Shown here one piece after another: positions 24,110 through 36,960 of a stretch of 64,000 nucleotides of DNA. The DNA is taken from the NCBI GenBank assembly GCA_009739215.1, contig VSJF01000011.1, positions 930,001-994,000 on the forward strand. Direction: 5' to 3'. A program made the position numbers and the translations under genes. Source of the DNA: Floccularia luteovirens (lineage: Eukaryota > Basidiomycota > Agaricomycetes > Agaricales > Squamanitaceae). The notes under the pieces were generated by a model. That model did not search any database and was not told the DNA's origin. It saw only the letters and a program-made list of their open reading frames with translations. Numbering within the stretch: position 1 is the first letter of the stretch; each line of letters starts with the position of its first letter.

Positions 24110-25216
24110 TTTTTCTCTTGTGCGGTTGTGTGCATGTATCGAGGAAGCGCACAGGATTTTATACGCCGCGACGAGGGCCACTGCTTTGACATTGATGTAT
24201 ACGACGACAATGGCCTTCGTCCAGATTGGGCTGTCAAAGCTTATCACCAGCTTGGTAGCTTTAGCCGAATGAGTTGCTAGCAATGATAAAACCAAGAACA
24301 ATCATCAGTCTAGAGGCCACAGCGCGCTTTGGTGGCCATGATATAACCAAGGTGTGTTTGGTATCTTGAGCCACAAGCTGGCTGAAAAAGGTCCTGATGC
24401 TATTATAGGACTTGATTGTCACACCATTGGATAGGTTGTGGATCATTAAAATACAATGGTGTGGTCTCCATCATGAAGACTAGACAGCGCTGAAGCCGGG
24501 TTGTAGTACAATGACAGAAGGGATTTTGCCATCATCTGCTCATACCCTGAGCCAATAGACGAGAGGTTTTGTGACCCTCTTGTAAATCGTGTACATTTTC
24601 CCTATCAGCGTGGTCGTTCGAGGTCTTCTAGTGTTCTTGTTATGTTCGAACTTGTAATTGTGAACCGGCCATTGAGCATAAAATGGCAAAACAACGGAAA
24701 ACAATAGGAACACAAAACAACAGCAGCGAAATGTGTGCCGCCCGATGAATTTACGCCACCAAGTGCTAATAACCAATAACGAGCAAGTACACCATCGCAT
24801 GTGTCGTCCTATGGCTTCCGGTTTGGCAGTCTCAGGATAAATTTCCGAAGGAACGAAGCATACTAGTTGCAGAACCTTGAATTTTCCGAAGTTAAAGCTG
24901 AAATTGCTTCTATAATTTAAAAAACTGCGCCCACCGCCCAGGTGACCCAGGTCTTGTTCATGTCTCCTGACTGTTTAAAATGTGGTCCTGTTCCGGTGAT
25001 TCGTTTTTGTGACTATGATATCCGCTTATTGCGCACTGTCGAACCATCAGTAGGACACTTCTGCTGGGTTCCCGGCTCAGTTTGTGGTCTCTTGTGTTGT
25101 TCACGGAATAACTCTTCGTGGTACGGACCGCCGGGAACAACCAAGTTTTGACACACTTTTTGCTTCATATAAAAGGTCTACATAACTACGAACTGCCGAC
25201 TTCACAGCTAATAATC
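24110..25216. other. Intergenic, divergent between repeat protein and GH43 genes
   Basis: Contains a minus-strand frame at 24540-24800 (86 residues from an ATG, with one hydrophobic stretch CCCFVFLLFSVVLPFYA) that could encode a small membrane protein but has no family or context support. The last 50 nt carry the GH43 TATA box. Confidence 0.4.
25168..25174 (+). promoter_or_regulatory. TATA box of GH43 gene
   Basis: TATAAAA about 43 nt upstream of the GH43 start codon. The position suits a short fungal 5' leader. Confidence 0.5.
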
Positions 25217-26553
25217 ATGCCGAACCTATTTTCGCTTCTGAATCTCTTTACTGTCTTCGTTTGGACGATCGCTTGCGTACTAGCTTCACCTTTGATTGCT
25301 GGAACACACTTAAACAGTAGTCTGACCGCTCCTGAGCTCTCTCTTGAAGCATTCAAACGTGCGGTATCTGCTCCATACGTGTTTACAGCATTTACTTCTG
25401 CATCGGAATCGAATCTCTATGTTTATACTTCAAACGATGGGACGAATTTTTCCTTATTGAAGGGACCTGCATATACGCCTCCTACTGGCCTTATCAGGGA
25501 TCCGAGCGTTATTCTTCACTCTGAGTATTACATGACACTTTGGAGAACCCACTTTATTTGCTTACCTAACTCGCAGCGGGAAATATTATATTGCTTGTTT
25601 GTAACTTTAATGTGTTGTTGTTATGTTATCACTGACGTGAACATTCAACTGCAGATACGACAGACTGGACAGGAACAAACTTCGCCATCGCGGTAGGTTG
25701 TCATGACTATCTTAAAACAAGACAGCTGAGCTGTGCTATTTGACAAGAGCAGCACCAATCTCCAAACTTGGACCCTTGTAGCAACTATCAAGACTTCGTC
25801 GTCATTAATTACTCCCGTCAATACATGGGCTCCTGTATGCTTAAAATTTAAGCGCCCATTAATTTTGTTTCGCTTATACTATATATGCAGGAATTCTTCA
25901 AGGATCCCAAAACAGGAAAACTTAACATAATAGTCTCTCTCTCCACGGGGAGCTACGGCCCATTCTTGCCCTATGCATTTACTGCCACAGACTCTACTCT
26001 CAAGACATGGACTGGTCCTGTTGTCCTCTCGGGCATTTCAAACGCCGGGCTTGGGTACATTGATACTTTCCCCATTTTCTTCAAGTAAGTGATTAATAAT
26101 GAAGTTGTTCGTTTCCACCTGGCCTAATTACTCTGATAGTAACCAATACCACATCTTCACAAAGGCAGAGTCTAATGGACAAAAGCATATTGAACATGCA
26201 GTTGCTTCGTCATTGACTGGACCTTATTCTTTCATACAGACGGGTGATTTTGCTGGCTGGGGACAAGCTGAGGGACCTTGTATAACTGTTCTGCCAAATG
26301 GAAAGTTCCGTTTGTAAGTTCCTTTTTTCCTTGGCATAGAGGAAGGTTATCTTATGCTTTGTCCAAGATATGCCGATGGATTTAATAGCGGTAAGATCCT
26401 GATGTGTTCGTGCTCTAAAATGCTGATGAAACAATCACCAAAACAGGTAAATATATTTACTCCGACTCCAGTGATCTCTATAGCTGGACGGCATACCAAA
26501 ATCTGCCTGCATTGTCTGGGACGGTGAGGCATGGAACGGTTTTGAAGCAGTAA
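25217..26553 (+). CDS. Secreted glycoside hydrolase family 43 (arabinan/xylan-type) enzyme
   Basis: Extracellular five-bladed beta-propeller glycosidase likely acting on arabinose- or xylose-containing plant cell wall polysaccharide. Eight exons (25217-25524, 25577-25596, 25655-25692, 25748-25834, 25891-26084, 26140-26313, 26368-26390, 26447-26553) total 951 nt, or 316 residues, all in phase. The signal peptide is NLFSLLNLFTVFVWTIACVLA. Motifs in order: GLIRDPSVILHSDGKYYIAY (the Asp is the likely base), TDWTGTNFAIASSTNLQTW, VNTWAPEFFKDPKTGK, LGYIDTFPIFFK (the Asp likely tunes the acid), and WGQAEGPC (the Glu of EGP is the likely acid). All three catalytic positions are therefore present. It belongs to the fungal GH43 group with short, highly split genes. 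Exact substrate is not readable from sequence. Confidence 0.88.
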
Positions 26554-27201
26554 GCAGTTTATACGCAGAAGACCTAGGTAGATCAGAGTTGGGTCAAGAG
26601 AACAGTATTTCTATGTATAACCTTTCTGTGGAACGAGAGTGACTTTCGAAGCTCTGAGCAATTTTTTATGGTTTGTAGCCTCGTAACCAAACTTCGATTT
26701 GATCAATCAAGGTGTTCTTAAGCTTCGAAGTTGGTAATGATCATCAGTTTCACATCCACAGACCGGGTTTGAGATCAGTGTCATGGCACTGCCCAGACAA
26801 GAAAGCCTGGAATAAACCTTTTGGTGGTCTTTCATTTGGAGTAGTCAGGTTATCGGCAGGATGACGGCCGCGATGAAGAAGCGGTGCCAGTCATTTTCAA
26901 AACTGTCTTTTTTACATTCCAATAAATAAATAATGAGGATGCAACAAGATATCCCTACTTTTCCCAAGACAGTATGCCCTTGTTCAGAAACTCTAATCCG
27001 ACGAGCTTGTTGTTGCAATCAACGTCGCCACTTCCACTTGAAATAACGATTCAGGTGGAGACTGAAGTACTTGTTGAAGAAGGAAATATAAATTCCCACG
27101 GGTCGTCCAGGTCAACGACAAGCACAGTAACTTCACCGCAGCCCCACAACCTCGTCCTACTACCACCTTCCTTGTCAAGGACCAATTCACAACATAACCA
27201 T
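26554..27201. other. Intergenic between GH43 and VPS68 genes
   Basis: An open frame starts at 26974 in frame with VPS68, but its product (Ser/Thr-rich) does not match the family, so I treat it as 5' leader of that gene. No other feature is seen. Confidence 0.5.
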
Positions 27202-27867
27202 ATGTCTTTGCCGCGGGCGAACTATGACCCTCGAAGAGTCTGCCTGAATCCCTTCCCTAATCTGACACTCGGAAAACATCGTCGAACTATTGGTGTGTAT
27301 CTTGCAGGGGCATTGGTATGTTTGTAGCTTTTCACTTTTACAGTTCACTTAACGACTTTATGTAGTTTGCCCTTGCGAACTGGACATTTCTGGATGCTGC
27401 TATTCTATCAGCACATGCGAAATCGCCTTGGGGTTCAGAGCCTGACACACCTCCACCTGTTCATGTTACCTTCGTTGACTGGATCCCGGGTATATGCTCA
27501 TTACTTGGGTATCTCGTTATCAACATGATTGATAAGGATAGGATTAGGGGTGAGGAAGGATTTGGTGACTCGAGAGCAGTTTGGAGAGCCCGGTTATTCC
27601 TATTTATTGGTTTCGCTTTGATGGCTGGGGGACTTGCTGGAAGTGTGGTAAGCATATGTGTCACATATCTGTCAAGGTTTGAGCATCCTAATCATATTCT
27701 GACAGACCGTTCTCGTCCTGAAGTACGTTTTGAACGGCTACCCGGAGCAGTTCACATACTATGGCTATGCAAATGTTTCGCAAAGTATTGCTCTGATGTT
27801 GTCAGCAATTGTCCTTTGGATAGCCCAGAATACTTCCAGCGAATACGAGTACAACCTCACTTTGTGA
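27202..27867 (+). CDS. VPS68: VPS68 / UPF0220 (TMEM50-like) endosomal membrane protein
   Basis: Small tetraspanning membrane protein. In yeast Vps68 acts with Vps55 in endosome-to-vacuole sorting. Three exons (27202-27315, 27366-27647, 27706-27867) total 558 nt, or 185 residues, the usual length of the family. The start MSLPRANYDPRRVCLNPFP is chosen over an upstream in-frame extension because it matches the family. Membrane segments: IGVYLAGALFALANWTFLDAAIL, PGICSLLGYLVINMI, ARLFLFIGFALMAGGLAGSV and ANVSQSIALMLSAIVLWIAQ. The C-terminus ends in the conserved NTSSEYEYNLTL. No defects are seen. Confidence 0.92.
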
Positions 27868-30800
27868 TAATGCCAAATATAGTTTTGGAGGAAAACTATT
27901 GAAATGAGAGTCTTTGCATCAGTCAGCCTGCTTGCATCCAGGTACGAGGAGAGCTCTCGACCATGAGATCATCTAGCTAGGCAATTCATGTGCAAAAATT
28001 AGGAATGAAAAGTTCCCTAATGTCATATCATTATAATACGAATACAGAAAAAAAGTTCAAGCGTTGAAATTTTGAAACATCGTCGAGCAACCATGCACAG
28101 CATTACACACAGGATCAAGTTGTTTGTCAGTAACTTCGACAGCAAACAACTACGCCGCTGGATGCTGACAGTCTTGCACTATCGACATTATCTCCAACGG
28201 TGACAAATAGTGGGTGAAGATAACAGTGCGGTTTATCTAACATTCGACTGAAAGATGAGGCACCGAGAAAGCCGGCCAAGTCCCTACCAAGCCTCGTTAA
28301 GTAATAGTGTCACAGATCCAAATCTTTGACTTTCAGTCCTCGTTGCGTGCACCAGCAAGGTAATACCTCGGGTACGATTCATTAAACCGACCCGACGAGA
28401 GTATCCTTAGGAGGCACTAGTGTTCAAGCTGTGGACCGTCTGGTTTGAATAAATATCCCAATGCTCCTGCTCGATCTGGGCTAGTCCTAAATTACAGTGG
28501 CTTCCTTGTAGTCGCGAAAACAATATGCCTTTGTCCATACTACATAATTTGGATTGGTCACAGATTTCCGACACGGATCACACGTTCGAAAACCAGACAA
28601 TCCCAGATCTATTTTGCTCGATGATGTCCATATGCAGCGTCCAGATTTATTTTCGTAGTCATTTGTACCACAAAATCTAATCAATTAATCAACGTGCATA
28701 TACGACAGCCATCATACGAGCTATCCAAATGGATTATCCTATCATGGACCCACATACAACCCAACACCGAAAGGATTTGGTTTCGAAAATTGCGGCTCAA
28801 ACACGTTCAAAGAGAACTCGTTTCATATCGCATGAAAATAATTACTGTCATGAGACGCGAGTTCCTTTTCGGAAACGATAATATTATTATCTCAATTGAA
28901 GCCACAATCTTCACTGAACAGCTGAGCAGAACGTTGAGGAATGTTGAAAGAGTACACTTTCGGTCAAGTCGCACTCGGTAGTATTTCTCGGGTCGTCGAT
29001 TCGGCTACTTTTTTGTGGAGTGATACACCCCTTACGATCTTCTGCTTGGTTCTGTGGCGTAGCTTTTCCTTTGTGATTGAAAAACAGGCACTCATCCGCC
29101 TATGATCGTTATGGTCAAACCAGACTTCTTGCTTACAGACGGTTAACTTGTCAGCGGCTGTAGACCAGATCTAGGCTGAGCTGGACTTACTCAGCCGCTA
29201 CATAAGCGTTCTCAAAAAAAATATTGGAGCGGAAGTGGTATCATTTTGCCGAGCCAATTTTCTGCTGAGTATAGACACTTGGGTAAACCCAACATATCAG
29301 GTCATATTTTCTTCTATGGTTGAGGTCTCATGTACGTTACCTCAGAGGCTTTGAATTTTTCAAGTCCTCTGACGTAGATGTATTCCAATATTACTATTCA
29401 TTCCTGCAACGGCAGCAGAAGCCATTGACATTGGTTTCGCTAAATTGTATATTAAAAAATAATTCCAAGTTTTATGACACCGTTTTCAAAAAGAACTAAC
29501 CAAGTATATCTATAGTTTCTTGGGAAAACCTCGGCACTTGTGTTTCTTTTCGTCAAGGAACTTTCACATCGATCTTAATTATCCAAACTGCCGGCAAACT
29601 TGCGGATGAATAGCCTTGCCCGAGTTAATTTCCATAGCTTCAATTATTATCTCTTTCTACCATCGAGTGAAAAAGCACGCGAAAGGGGAACGGTATCAAA
29701 TTAAGTTCCAAAATGCGTGTGTTATCTGTCGGCGAGGGTTTGGTCGATTTTAAACTGAAAGCTTCGGACATGAACACCTTTTGTCCACAGTTACGTAACA
29801 AACTCCCGGACCACGCATTCTGTTATAGGGTCAGTGAAGTGCTGACGTACCGATAAGAGCAATATACTGGTATATATTTACTGGAAGTGATCCCTCAGCG
29901 GCGTAGAACACTATCCTGAACAGAGAACGTAGTTGATGTAGCCGGAATTGAATTTTCATTTATTGGGTGGTTTCATTCAGAAGTCGGGAGCAAAGTGAAT
30001 CAATGGCAAATGCTACCATTTCCACCCCGATTACGAGTAATGATGATATCCTACGTAGGACAAGATTGTGGAGATCTTACCAAATTTCTGTCGGCATGGG
30101 TCTTCTGCGATTGGTTGATTCTATGTTTGTTTGATGAGCTCTTTTGGCAGGTGCTTCCTTGGGATGTGCTATACTGAAGGAGAACATGCAGCCCAGATCA
30201 ACACGTGTAAAAGTCGTGTTGAGGTCATGTCCTGTAAACCATATGATTAGATTGTATATGGTGATTGGCTTTTCCGTCCGCTTAGGTCCCGACTCTGTAT
30301 TCAAAATTCATGAGAGACTTATTACAAGGGGGGAGTAATTAAGCGCATACGTACGTATCGGGTCTCAATACGTCAAAAATGACCGATGAGGCTTGCCCAT
30401 ACTTAGATCATCCTGGAGTTTGTTTTTTTTCGGAAACTTGAAAATATTGAGCCAATCTTATCTAAGGTTCACAGATCGGTTCTTTGGCGAAACGAACTTG
30501 TGAATGAACCTGGAGGTCGTTGTGTCAGATATGAAAAAAAACTTTATGTGTCGTAACATGAACACTGAACAGTAGTGAAGTTTGACAATACATACCTGGG
30601 AATCTGTCTCGGTAGCATATTGAATGGGACGAATAAGAATTGACCTGAATATTTTATTTTCCCCCTGATATAATTGATGGACGAAAAGGTTAGAATGGCG
30701 GAGTCTTCATTATGTGTAACCATCTTCCACAGAGACAACAGAAAGAGGGATATTTGGGTTTCCATGATTGCCTTGAGTGTAAGTGAATATATATTGGTCG

Positions 30801-31548
30801 GGTAGAAAAAGTCTTACATCCAGATATTGACCCAGATCTAAATTGATTGCAAGTGAAGGGAACATAAGCTTGCTGATGTGTGATTCTGCTCAAGGGATAA
30901 TCCCTGGTCACGATATACAGGGGGAATGATAGGCTCAACTTCAAATTGAGATAGCAGTTGTCGATGTATTTAGCTAGTGAAAGCTGAATTTGTCAGTACC
31001 CCATGATCTAACACGCCTGAGCATAGTCGGCAGGTAGTTTTTGGAGGGAATACATTAGGTTTCATGAAATATAGCTCAGAACGGTGATAATTCTAATCCA
31101 GAATTAGAAAAAGTGTCCCAATTTTGACCCAGGTGACTTGCAACGAGGTCGATTGGCAAAGGGCGAACCTAAGTCTGAGATGGCCATGTCTGACTTTTTG
31201 CATGGTGAAAGATGATCCTGACGCAACTCACGGCGTTTTGGGGCACATGAAAGTGCGGATATGAAGAGTGAATGGAAGAGTTAGTGGAATGGTTGGTTAC
31301 CTTGATCAGTGCACGTGTCGGTATTCCTTGTTCATTTCTAGTTTGGCGAGCCAGCGTTCTCATCTCTTCACCATACTTTCTGGTTCGTCGTGGTCCCGGC
31401 TCCTCGTCTATGTAAATTTAAGCCGTGTCGGATGAAACTCCTAATATGGTGTTGGGGTAAATATCATGTTGCGTGTTATTTTGTTGAAATTTTTGTATAT
31501 ATTTTTATATATCGACTTTGGAGCTATCCTCATCCCTTGAGATTTATC
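27868..31548. other. Long intergenic stretch, no gene seen
   Basis: About 3.7 kb without a supported gene. Short frames on both strands lack motifs and splice structure. A small inverted repeat, AGCGGCTG (29153-29160) and CAGCCGCT (29192-29199), could fold into a hairpin with a 31-nt loop. The stretch just before 31549 is AT-rich with TATATA-like sequence at 31494-31512 and probably contains the P450 promoter. Confidence 0.45.
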
Positions 31549-33606
31549 ATGTCATTCAAACTCATTTTTTCTACACCTTGCTTTATATCTCTAACTTTGG
31601 CCATCACAATTCTCGCCTTCTCGGTCCACTTTCTCCTCTATTATGGTTCAAGAGCCTCCAACCTGCCGCCCGGGCCTCGCACGATTCCAATCATAGGCAA
31701 TTTGTTGGACATGCCTCGGGCGAAGCTACACTTAGGTTTTACGGAAATGGGTTTGTAATATCTTTTTCTTACGGTTTTCAGTTTTCACATCATCATTTAT
31801 AGCAAAGGTTTATGGCGACATTTTCTCTCTGAAAGTTCTGAACCAAACTATCATCGTTATCAACTCGCCTTTACCATTTCGAGAATTGATCGACAAACGC
31901 AGTGCTTCAAGCTGTAATCGACCAAAGTCTGTAATTGCCGATATGATTATCCCAAATGGCATGAACATGGGCACAGCCCACCAAGGTACCTATTATTCTT
32001 GAGCTTACAAAGTCTTTGTTAATCTTTGCAGCAGCAAACTTGACCTGGAAGTCGATGCGAAGGGCAACTTCTCAACTTTTCAATAAAGAGAATATGCGGT
32101 CTCACGATGCATACCAGCGTGCTGAAGCAATTCAACTAATGTGGGACCTGACCCATTTCCCAGAGGTAATTCACCATCAATTTGACCCTTCTCAGCTTAC
32201 ACAGTTTGATAATAGGACTGGTACTCGCATATTCGGCGTTTTACCACTTCTTTTGCCCTAGGCATTATATATGGCAAACGAGGACCGAGAATTTCGTCTC
32301 CTGACGTAGCTGACTTTCTAGATGTACACCCGAAGTTCTTACACGCATTGGAGATTGGCACATTACCGCCGGTCGACTTATTTCCCTTCCTTCCTCTTGT
32401 TCCAGAACGCTGGGCAAGCTGGAAGGGAGTCGTCAGAAATATTCGCTTGTTGCATGAGCGTTTATTCGATAGGCTCCTAACCACTGTTGAAACGAGAATG
32501 TCCGAAGGACTTGGTATAGGCGTATTTCTAGAACATATAATTCAGCAAGCCGATCAATATGGTCTCCACACCCGCGAACACCTAAGGTGAGTCTTTTGAA
32601 ATGTTGTCGTTCAACTACAATCGAAAAGCATTACAGGAATCTTGGGGGCACCTTACTTGAAGGTTCAGACACGTGTTCCGCCACCCTCCAATTCATCGTC
32701 TATTGTATGATCAACTTCCCTCACGTTCTTCAGAAGGCACGCGAAGAAGTCGATCGCGTAGTTGGGGCCGACAGAACTCCAGATTGGAATGACATACCAA
32801 ACCTCCCATACATGCTTGCTATCATTGAAGAGGTAATGATTTCACTTTTTCAGTTAATGAGATTTAACAATGGGTACAGTGTCACCGATATCGACCCGCT
32901 GGGCCACTGGGCCTTCCCCACTCCATGGTAAACGATGAAATCATCGACGGCGTATTATATCCCAAAGATGCCACTATCTTCATTAATCTTTGTTGGTCCA
33001 TATTGACTCCGATCACGTCGATGAAATTAACTATGTAACAGGGGGTATATTTCACGATGAACGATTTTTTGACCAACCAGAAGAATTCAACCCGGAACGG
33101 TTCCTAAAGCATCCCCTTGGTGTAAAAGAAGGCGTCGAACAAATATATGGTTTCCGGCCAAATATGGTATTTGGGGGCGGGCGCCGTGTTTGCCCTGGAA
33201 TTGTGTTTGCGAAGTCTTCCTTGGTTGGTGACATGTTTCAATTACTGAAACCCTCATTCTAACTCTGTCGTCACTCCCAGGAAATTGCTGTAGCGAACTT
33301 TATCTGGGGGTTTGAGTTCCTTCCTGCTGTTGATCCAATCTCTGGAAAGCAGATTCCACCTAGCCTTGATGAGTATGCATGCGTAAGTCGATTACATCCT
33401 TTTAATGACACAACCCACTGAACTAGGAATAGGGAGTTACGGCGACCCCCAAAGAACTACCCGTCCGTATTTCGCCTCGTTCCGCAGGACATAGGAATGT
33501 TATCAATAGACAGTTCTCTGATTCCTCGGACATTCTTGCTGCCTTTGAGCTAGAACTTAGCGATGAGGATAAAGCTTTTAATGCCATACATCGAGATTCA
33601 ATGTGA
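31549..33606 (+). CDS. Cytochrome P450 monooxygenase (microsomal, class II)
   Basis: Haem-thiolate oxygenase, ER-anchored by the N-terminal helix ISLTLAITILAFSVHFLLYY, followed by the Pro-rich hinge NLPPGPRTIPIIGNL. Nine exons (31549-31750, 31803-31985, 32032-32165, 32216-32586, 32637-32832, 32880-32991, 33042-33223, 33281-33382, 33433-33606) total 1656 nt, or 551 residues. I-helix: GGTLLEGSDTCSATL. K-helix ExxR: ECHR, split by an intron. PERF-type motif: EEFNPERF. Haem loop: FGGGRRVCPG with Cys450 as ligand. All essential motifs are intact. It lies about 540 nt upstream of a terpene synthase on the same strand, so it likely oxidises that enzyme's sesquiterpene product, though this is inferred only from position. 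Confidence 0.92.
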
Positions 33607-34147
33607 TGTGAACACCACCATTTTTTGAATTCGGCGGCAATTTCCAGCATCGTGCTGTCTGATGTACCCATCCGTAATTGTGCCGTACCTATGCTGTAAC
33701 TTGCACTTGTTTCAGATCATGATATTTTTTTTTAATTTGGGGAACCCAATCTCATGGTGCAACTTGTGTGACCATAAATACAGCAAGCCCACGAGCTGGT
33801 TCTTCCATAAACAGCGTGGCCGGCTGCTTGCAATTGTAGATCTAGGTTTGTGGAGTGTGGGCGAGATTGTTGTAAAGGCTCGAGGACCTGAATACAAATC
33901 GAACCATGTGAACGATCGCACAACGGTATGTTTCCCGATAATCTCAACATTGCCCAGTAATGCTGACTTTAATATGCTTTGATCACAAAACGTGGATGAG
34001 ATATCCATTTTGGTTAACTCATGGCACCAAACTTATCCGACAATGGAGTTCCTCCGGGCAATCGATACCTTCCGATATGAAAAGCATATGTACTTAAGCA
34101 CCAATGCAGAATGATGATATCCATTACAGCCGTGAACTCCTATCACC
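33607..34147. other. Short intergenic region between P450 and terpene synthase
   Basis: 541 nt holding the P450 3' flank and terpene synthase promoter. Overlapping frames on both strands have no motifs. Confidence 0.5.
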
Positions 34148-35404
34148 ATGCTTTCAAGCCTATCTTCCTGGGTTTTCGGTCTTATCTCCCAAGTCCTTCA
34201 ACCTCAAGATGATCCCGAGTTACTCCCTACTATCATTACAGCAAAGGAAAAGGTGAGGTTTACCTTATATCTATGCATATATTTTATGATTCTGTTTCTG
34301 ACTTACTGACAGATACGTTCTGAATATCATGATATCCGGGATACTATTGTTTCAATGTCGAGACAATGCAACTTGTCACTAAATCCAACGACATATGATG
34401 TTGCATTCCACAATGCTTGCTGTTACGAGGCCCGAAGGAAGGGATATCCAATGGAAAGCTATCCTGGCATTCCATCTCTTCTTCCTTTCATTCCGGGAGG
34501 AGTTGTGATGGCCATCACCGCGTACGCACATCTTGAGGACGACAGGACCCGAATCTTTATCGCGTTATATACAGCATTTCTAATTTATCTTGATGATGCC
34601 TTCCAAAACGACATCGAATGTGTCGGCAGTTTCAATGCAAGATACATCTCCAAGCAACCACAACTAGACCCCGTCCTTAACTCGTTTGCATCGTTGCTTG
34701 ATGAACTCCCATCACTGTATAATCGCGTCGTGTCTAACATCATGGTCACATCTACACTTAATCTCGTGACCGCATTGTTACTGGAACACGAAACACAGGA
34801 TATGAAAGTCAGCAACCCAAATTTCTTTGTTTCCGTGTTCTAACCCTGATGGTACTTACCAGCTATCGTCTTATGCACATGGATACCCCACTTTTTCTCG
34901 TGTCATGTCTGGTGCTTCTGAGACTTACGCCCTCTTTGCTTTCCCCCGCGATATTCCCATAAAGTGTTACATTCAGGTAAGTTTCAATTGAGTATTACAG
35001 CATATTTACCTTGACTAAATTGGTTGCAGGCTATGCCGGAGCTGATGATGTTTATCAATAATGGAAAGTAAGTCTTCAGTTTTGCATTACTCGAGATCAG
35101 TGTCTAAATAACAGAAATTAATGATATCAGTGATGTCTTATCCTTTTATAAAGAAGATATTGCCGGGGAATCTGTTAATCGGGTCTCGACTACTGCAAGA
35201 TGTCTGGATCTTCCCAAGATAGAAGTCTTACGGCGCCTCGCGGACGATGCTGCGTCGTGTCATGCTCATGTTTTAAGAATTCTTGACCCATTTATCGAGG
35301 TCAAAGATGTCTTTCTCAAATTCAGTCAAGGATACGTCAGATTCCATACATCACTAGCAAGGTATAGGCTAAAGGAGCTTCTTCAATACCAATTTAATTC
35401 ATAA
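34148..35404 (+). CDS. Trichodiene-synthase-family sesquiterpene cyclase
   Basis: Class I terpene cyclase expected to cyclise farnesyl diphosphate with magnesium in the cytosol. Five exons (34148-34252, 34313-34807, 34863-34976, 35030-35067, 35131-35404) total 1026 nt, or 341 residues, close to the family norm. The metal-binding aspartate motif is LDDAFQND at 128-135: Asp129 and Asp130 are kept, but the fifth position is Gln133 and the next Asp is 135, so it is not a standard DDxxD. The second motif, NDVLSFYKE (251-259), is a canonical NSE triad (Asn251, Ser255, Glu259). Other family features are GIPSLLPFIPGGVVMAITAYAHL and GVTTARCL-like VSTTARCLDLPKIE. The likely partner is the P450 immediately upstream. 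The product cannot be predicted. Confidence 0.88.
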
Positions 35405-36960
35405 AGACGGGTAGGAAAATCGTATGCCATATTAACACCTGTACAGTATGTTGTATTACAAATAATCATCGTAATAATCGTCTTGTAATGATGGCGTCTA
35501 ATTCATCTTGTACAAATTCGCTTGAATAACCAATTCACTCACACAATACACTTTTCGCGGGATCATGATGTCCTTGTGTTGGTTGGGCTGCAACGTGCCC
35601 GATGGTGCGGACGGTTTTGTCGTAATCGCTATCTGAACTACCCCTTCCGCTTACCTGTTCCCCCTTAAGGATGGGCTTGCAATGCGGCCCTTGCGTACAT
35701 GAGTTGATTCCCTGTTGTTTAGTTCGTGACTATTTCAGCAGGCTTAACGTTTGCCTCCCCTCCCGGCACAACCGCATGTCGTGCTTGGTAAATCAAGATC
35801 AAGGATTCACACGTAAAAAACCACAAACCTGGGAAAGCCCGTTACCAAACATATGAAAATTTTCTGAAATCCACTCAGTAATTCATCAAGTATGGGCTAC
35901 ATAGATCTGTTATCCGAGGTTTTTGGAATATACATTATGAGCCCGACTATTTCGTTTAGAGATAATCGTCTTATTATGTCCCATGGTCGTGACGTACTGA
36001 GTGATGAGCTAGAGCCTTGTGATATATTATGGCCGAGATGGGGGGCTGGGCGCCCCAACAAAGCCGGATCCATGTAAAAATGCATGAATAGGAAACACAG
36101 AAATTCCGATTTCCATGAAATGTGTGTTGTAGGCGGCCGACAGTCCGATGATCAACTGACAGGTATATTTATAAGTCACTAACCGCAGTTAATCTAACCC
36201 TCCTCGTGATTACAACAGTGCTCTCATGAGGATTTGGAATAATGATAGTTGCCTGGCAGTGAATTCGGGAGTGAAGGACGTGTATTACCTTGTTTACCTT
36301 AAACAGCCTATCCAAACAAATGCAATGAAAGAGAACGCATCGCAATGAAGACTCTCAGTGACTCGGATCAGATAAGTAGGAAACGCCAAGTTATGTGCAT
36401 CAAGGCCTTATCACTCTAGGTGGCTTAATTATGATCCAACTACAAGAGATCTCCTATGTGCTGCTCACTCTCTCGAATCCGAATATCATGCGGGTTCTTG
36501 GGTGGATTGCATTCCTTCTTCTTACTGCCTGAACAAGTCGCCTAAATTATTCTGTGATTGCACTTCCATCGCCAATCAAAACTATTACAATACCATGACA
36601 AAACTGTTTACTTAGCCGATTAACTTTTGGTATCATTAATCTGGTACTTCTTACCCTCACCGAGGATCAAGGTCGGCGAACGGTCTCATGCCCTGCGAAA
36701 GCAATGAAATAGACATAGGGGGTGACAAATTGGTGGCCACATAATTAATCCGAATTGACGTTTCTTGTGTAATTCTCAGAGGGGGGCGCTTCGCAGACAG
36801 AAAACAATGTGTAAGCAAAGTCACACCCATCCATGGTTTAATTATACACCACAATAACTCCGAGCCATTATAAAATGAACAACAATCTCACTGTACAAAT
36901 CACATCCAGTTCCTCACTTATCTCTCAGCAACTCCATTACCAATCAACTTTCATACTAAA
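35405..36960. other. Intergenic downstream of terpene synthase
   Basis: About 1.55 kb with only short, motif-free frames (35671-35856, 35892-36077). AT-rich before 36961, probably the promoter of the GFA gene. Confidence 0.5.

Noticed and set aside
26974..27201. N-terminal extension of VPS68 in the same frame
   Set aside because: It is Ser/Thr-rich and unlike any family member; the ATG at 27202 gives the normal family length and start.
28300..28700. Possible tRNA gene
   Set aside because: Some GTTCGAAAA-like sequence, but no acceptor stem or anticodon arm could be folded by eye.
29153..29199. Inverted repeat AGCGGCTG/CAGCCGCT as a transposon end or structured RNA
   Set aside because: Only 8 bp of stem, no target duplication or open frame nearby; within chance for a region of this size.
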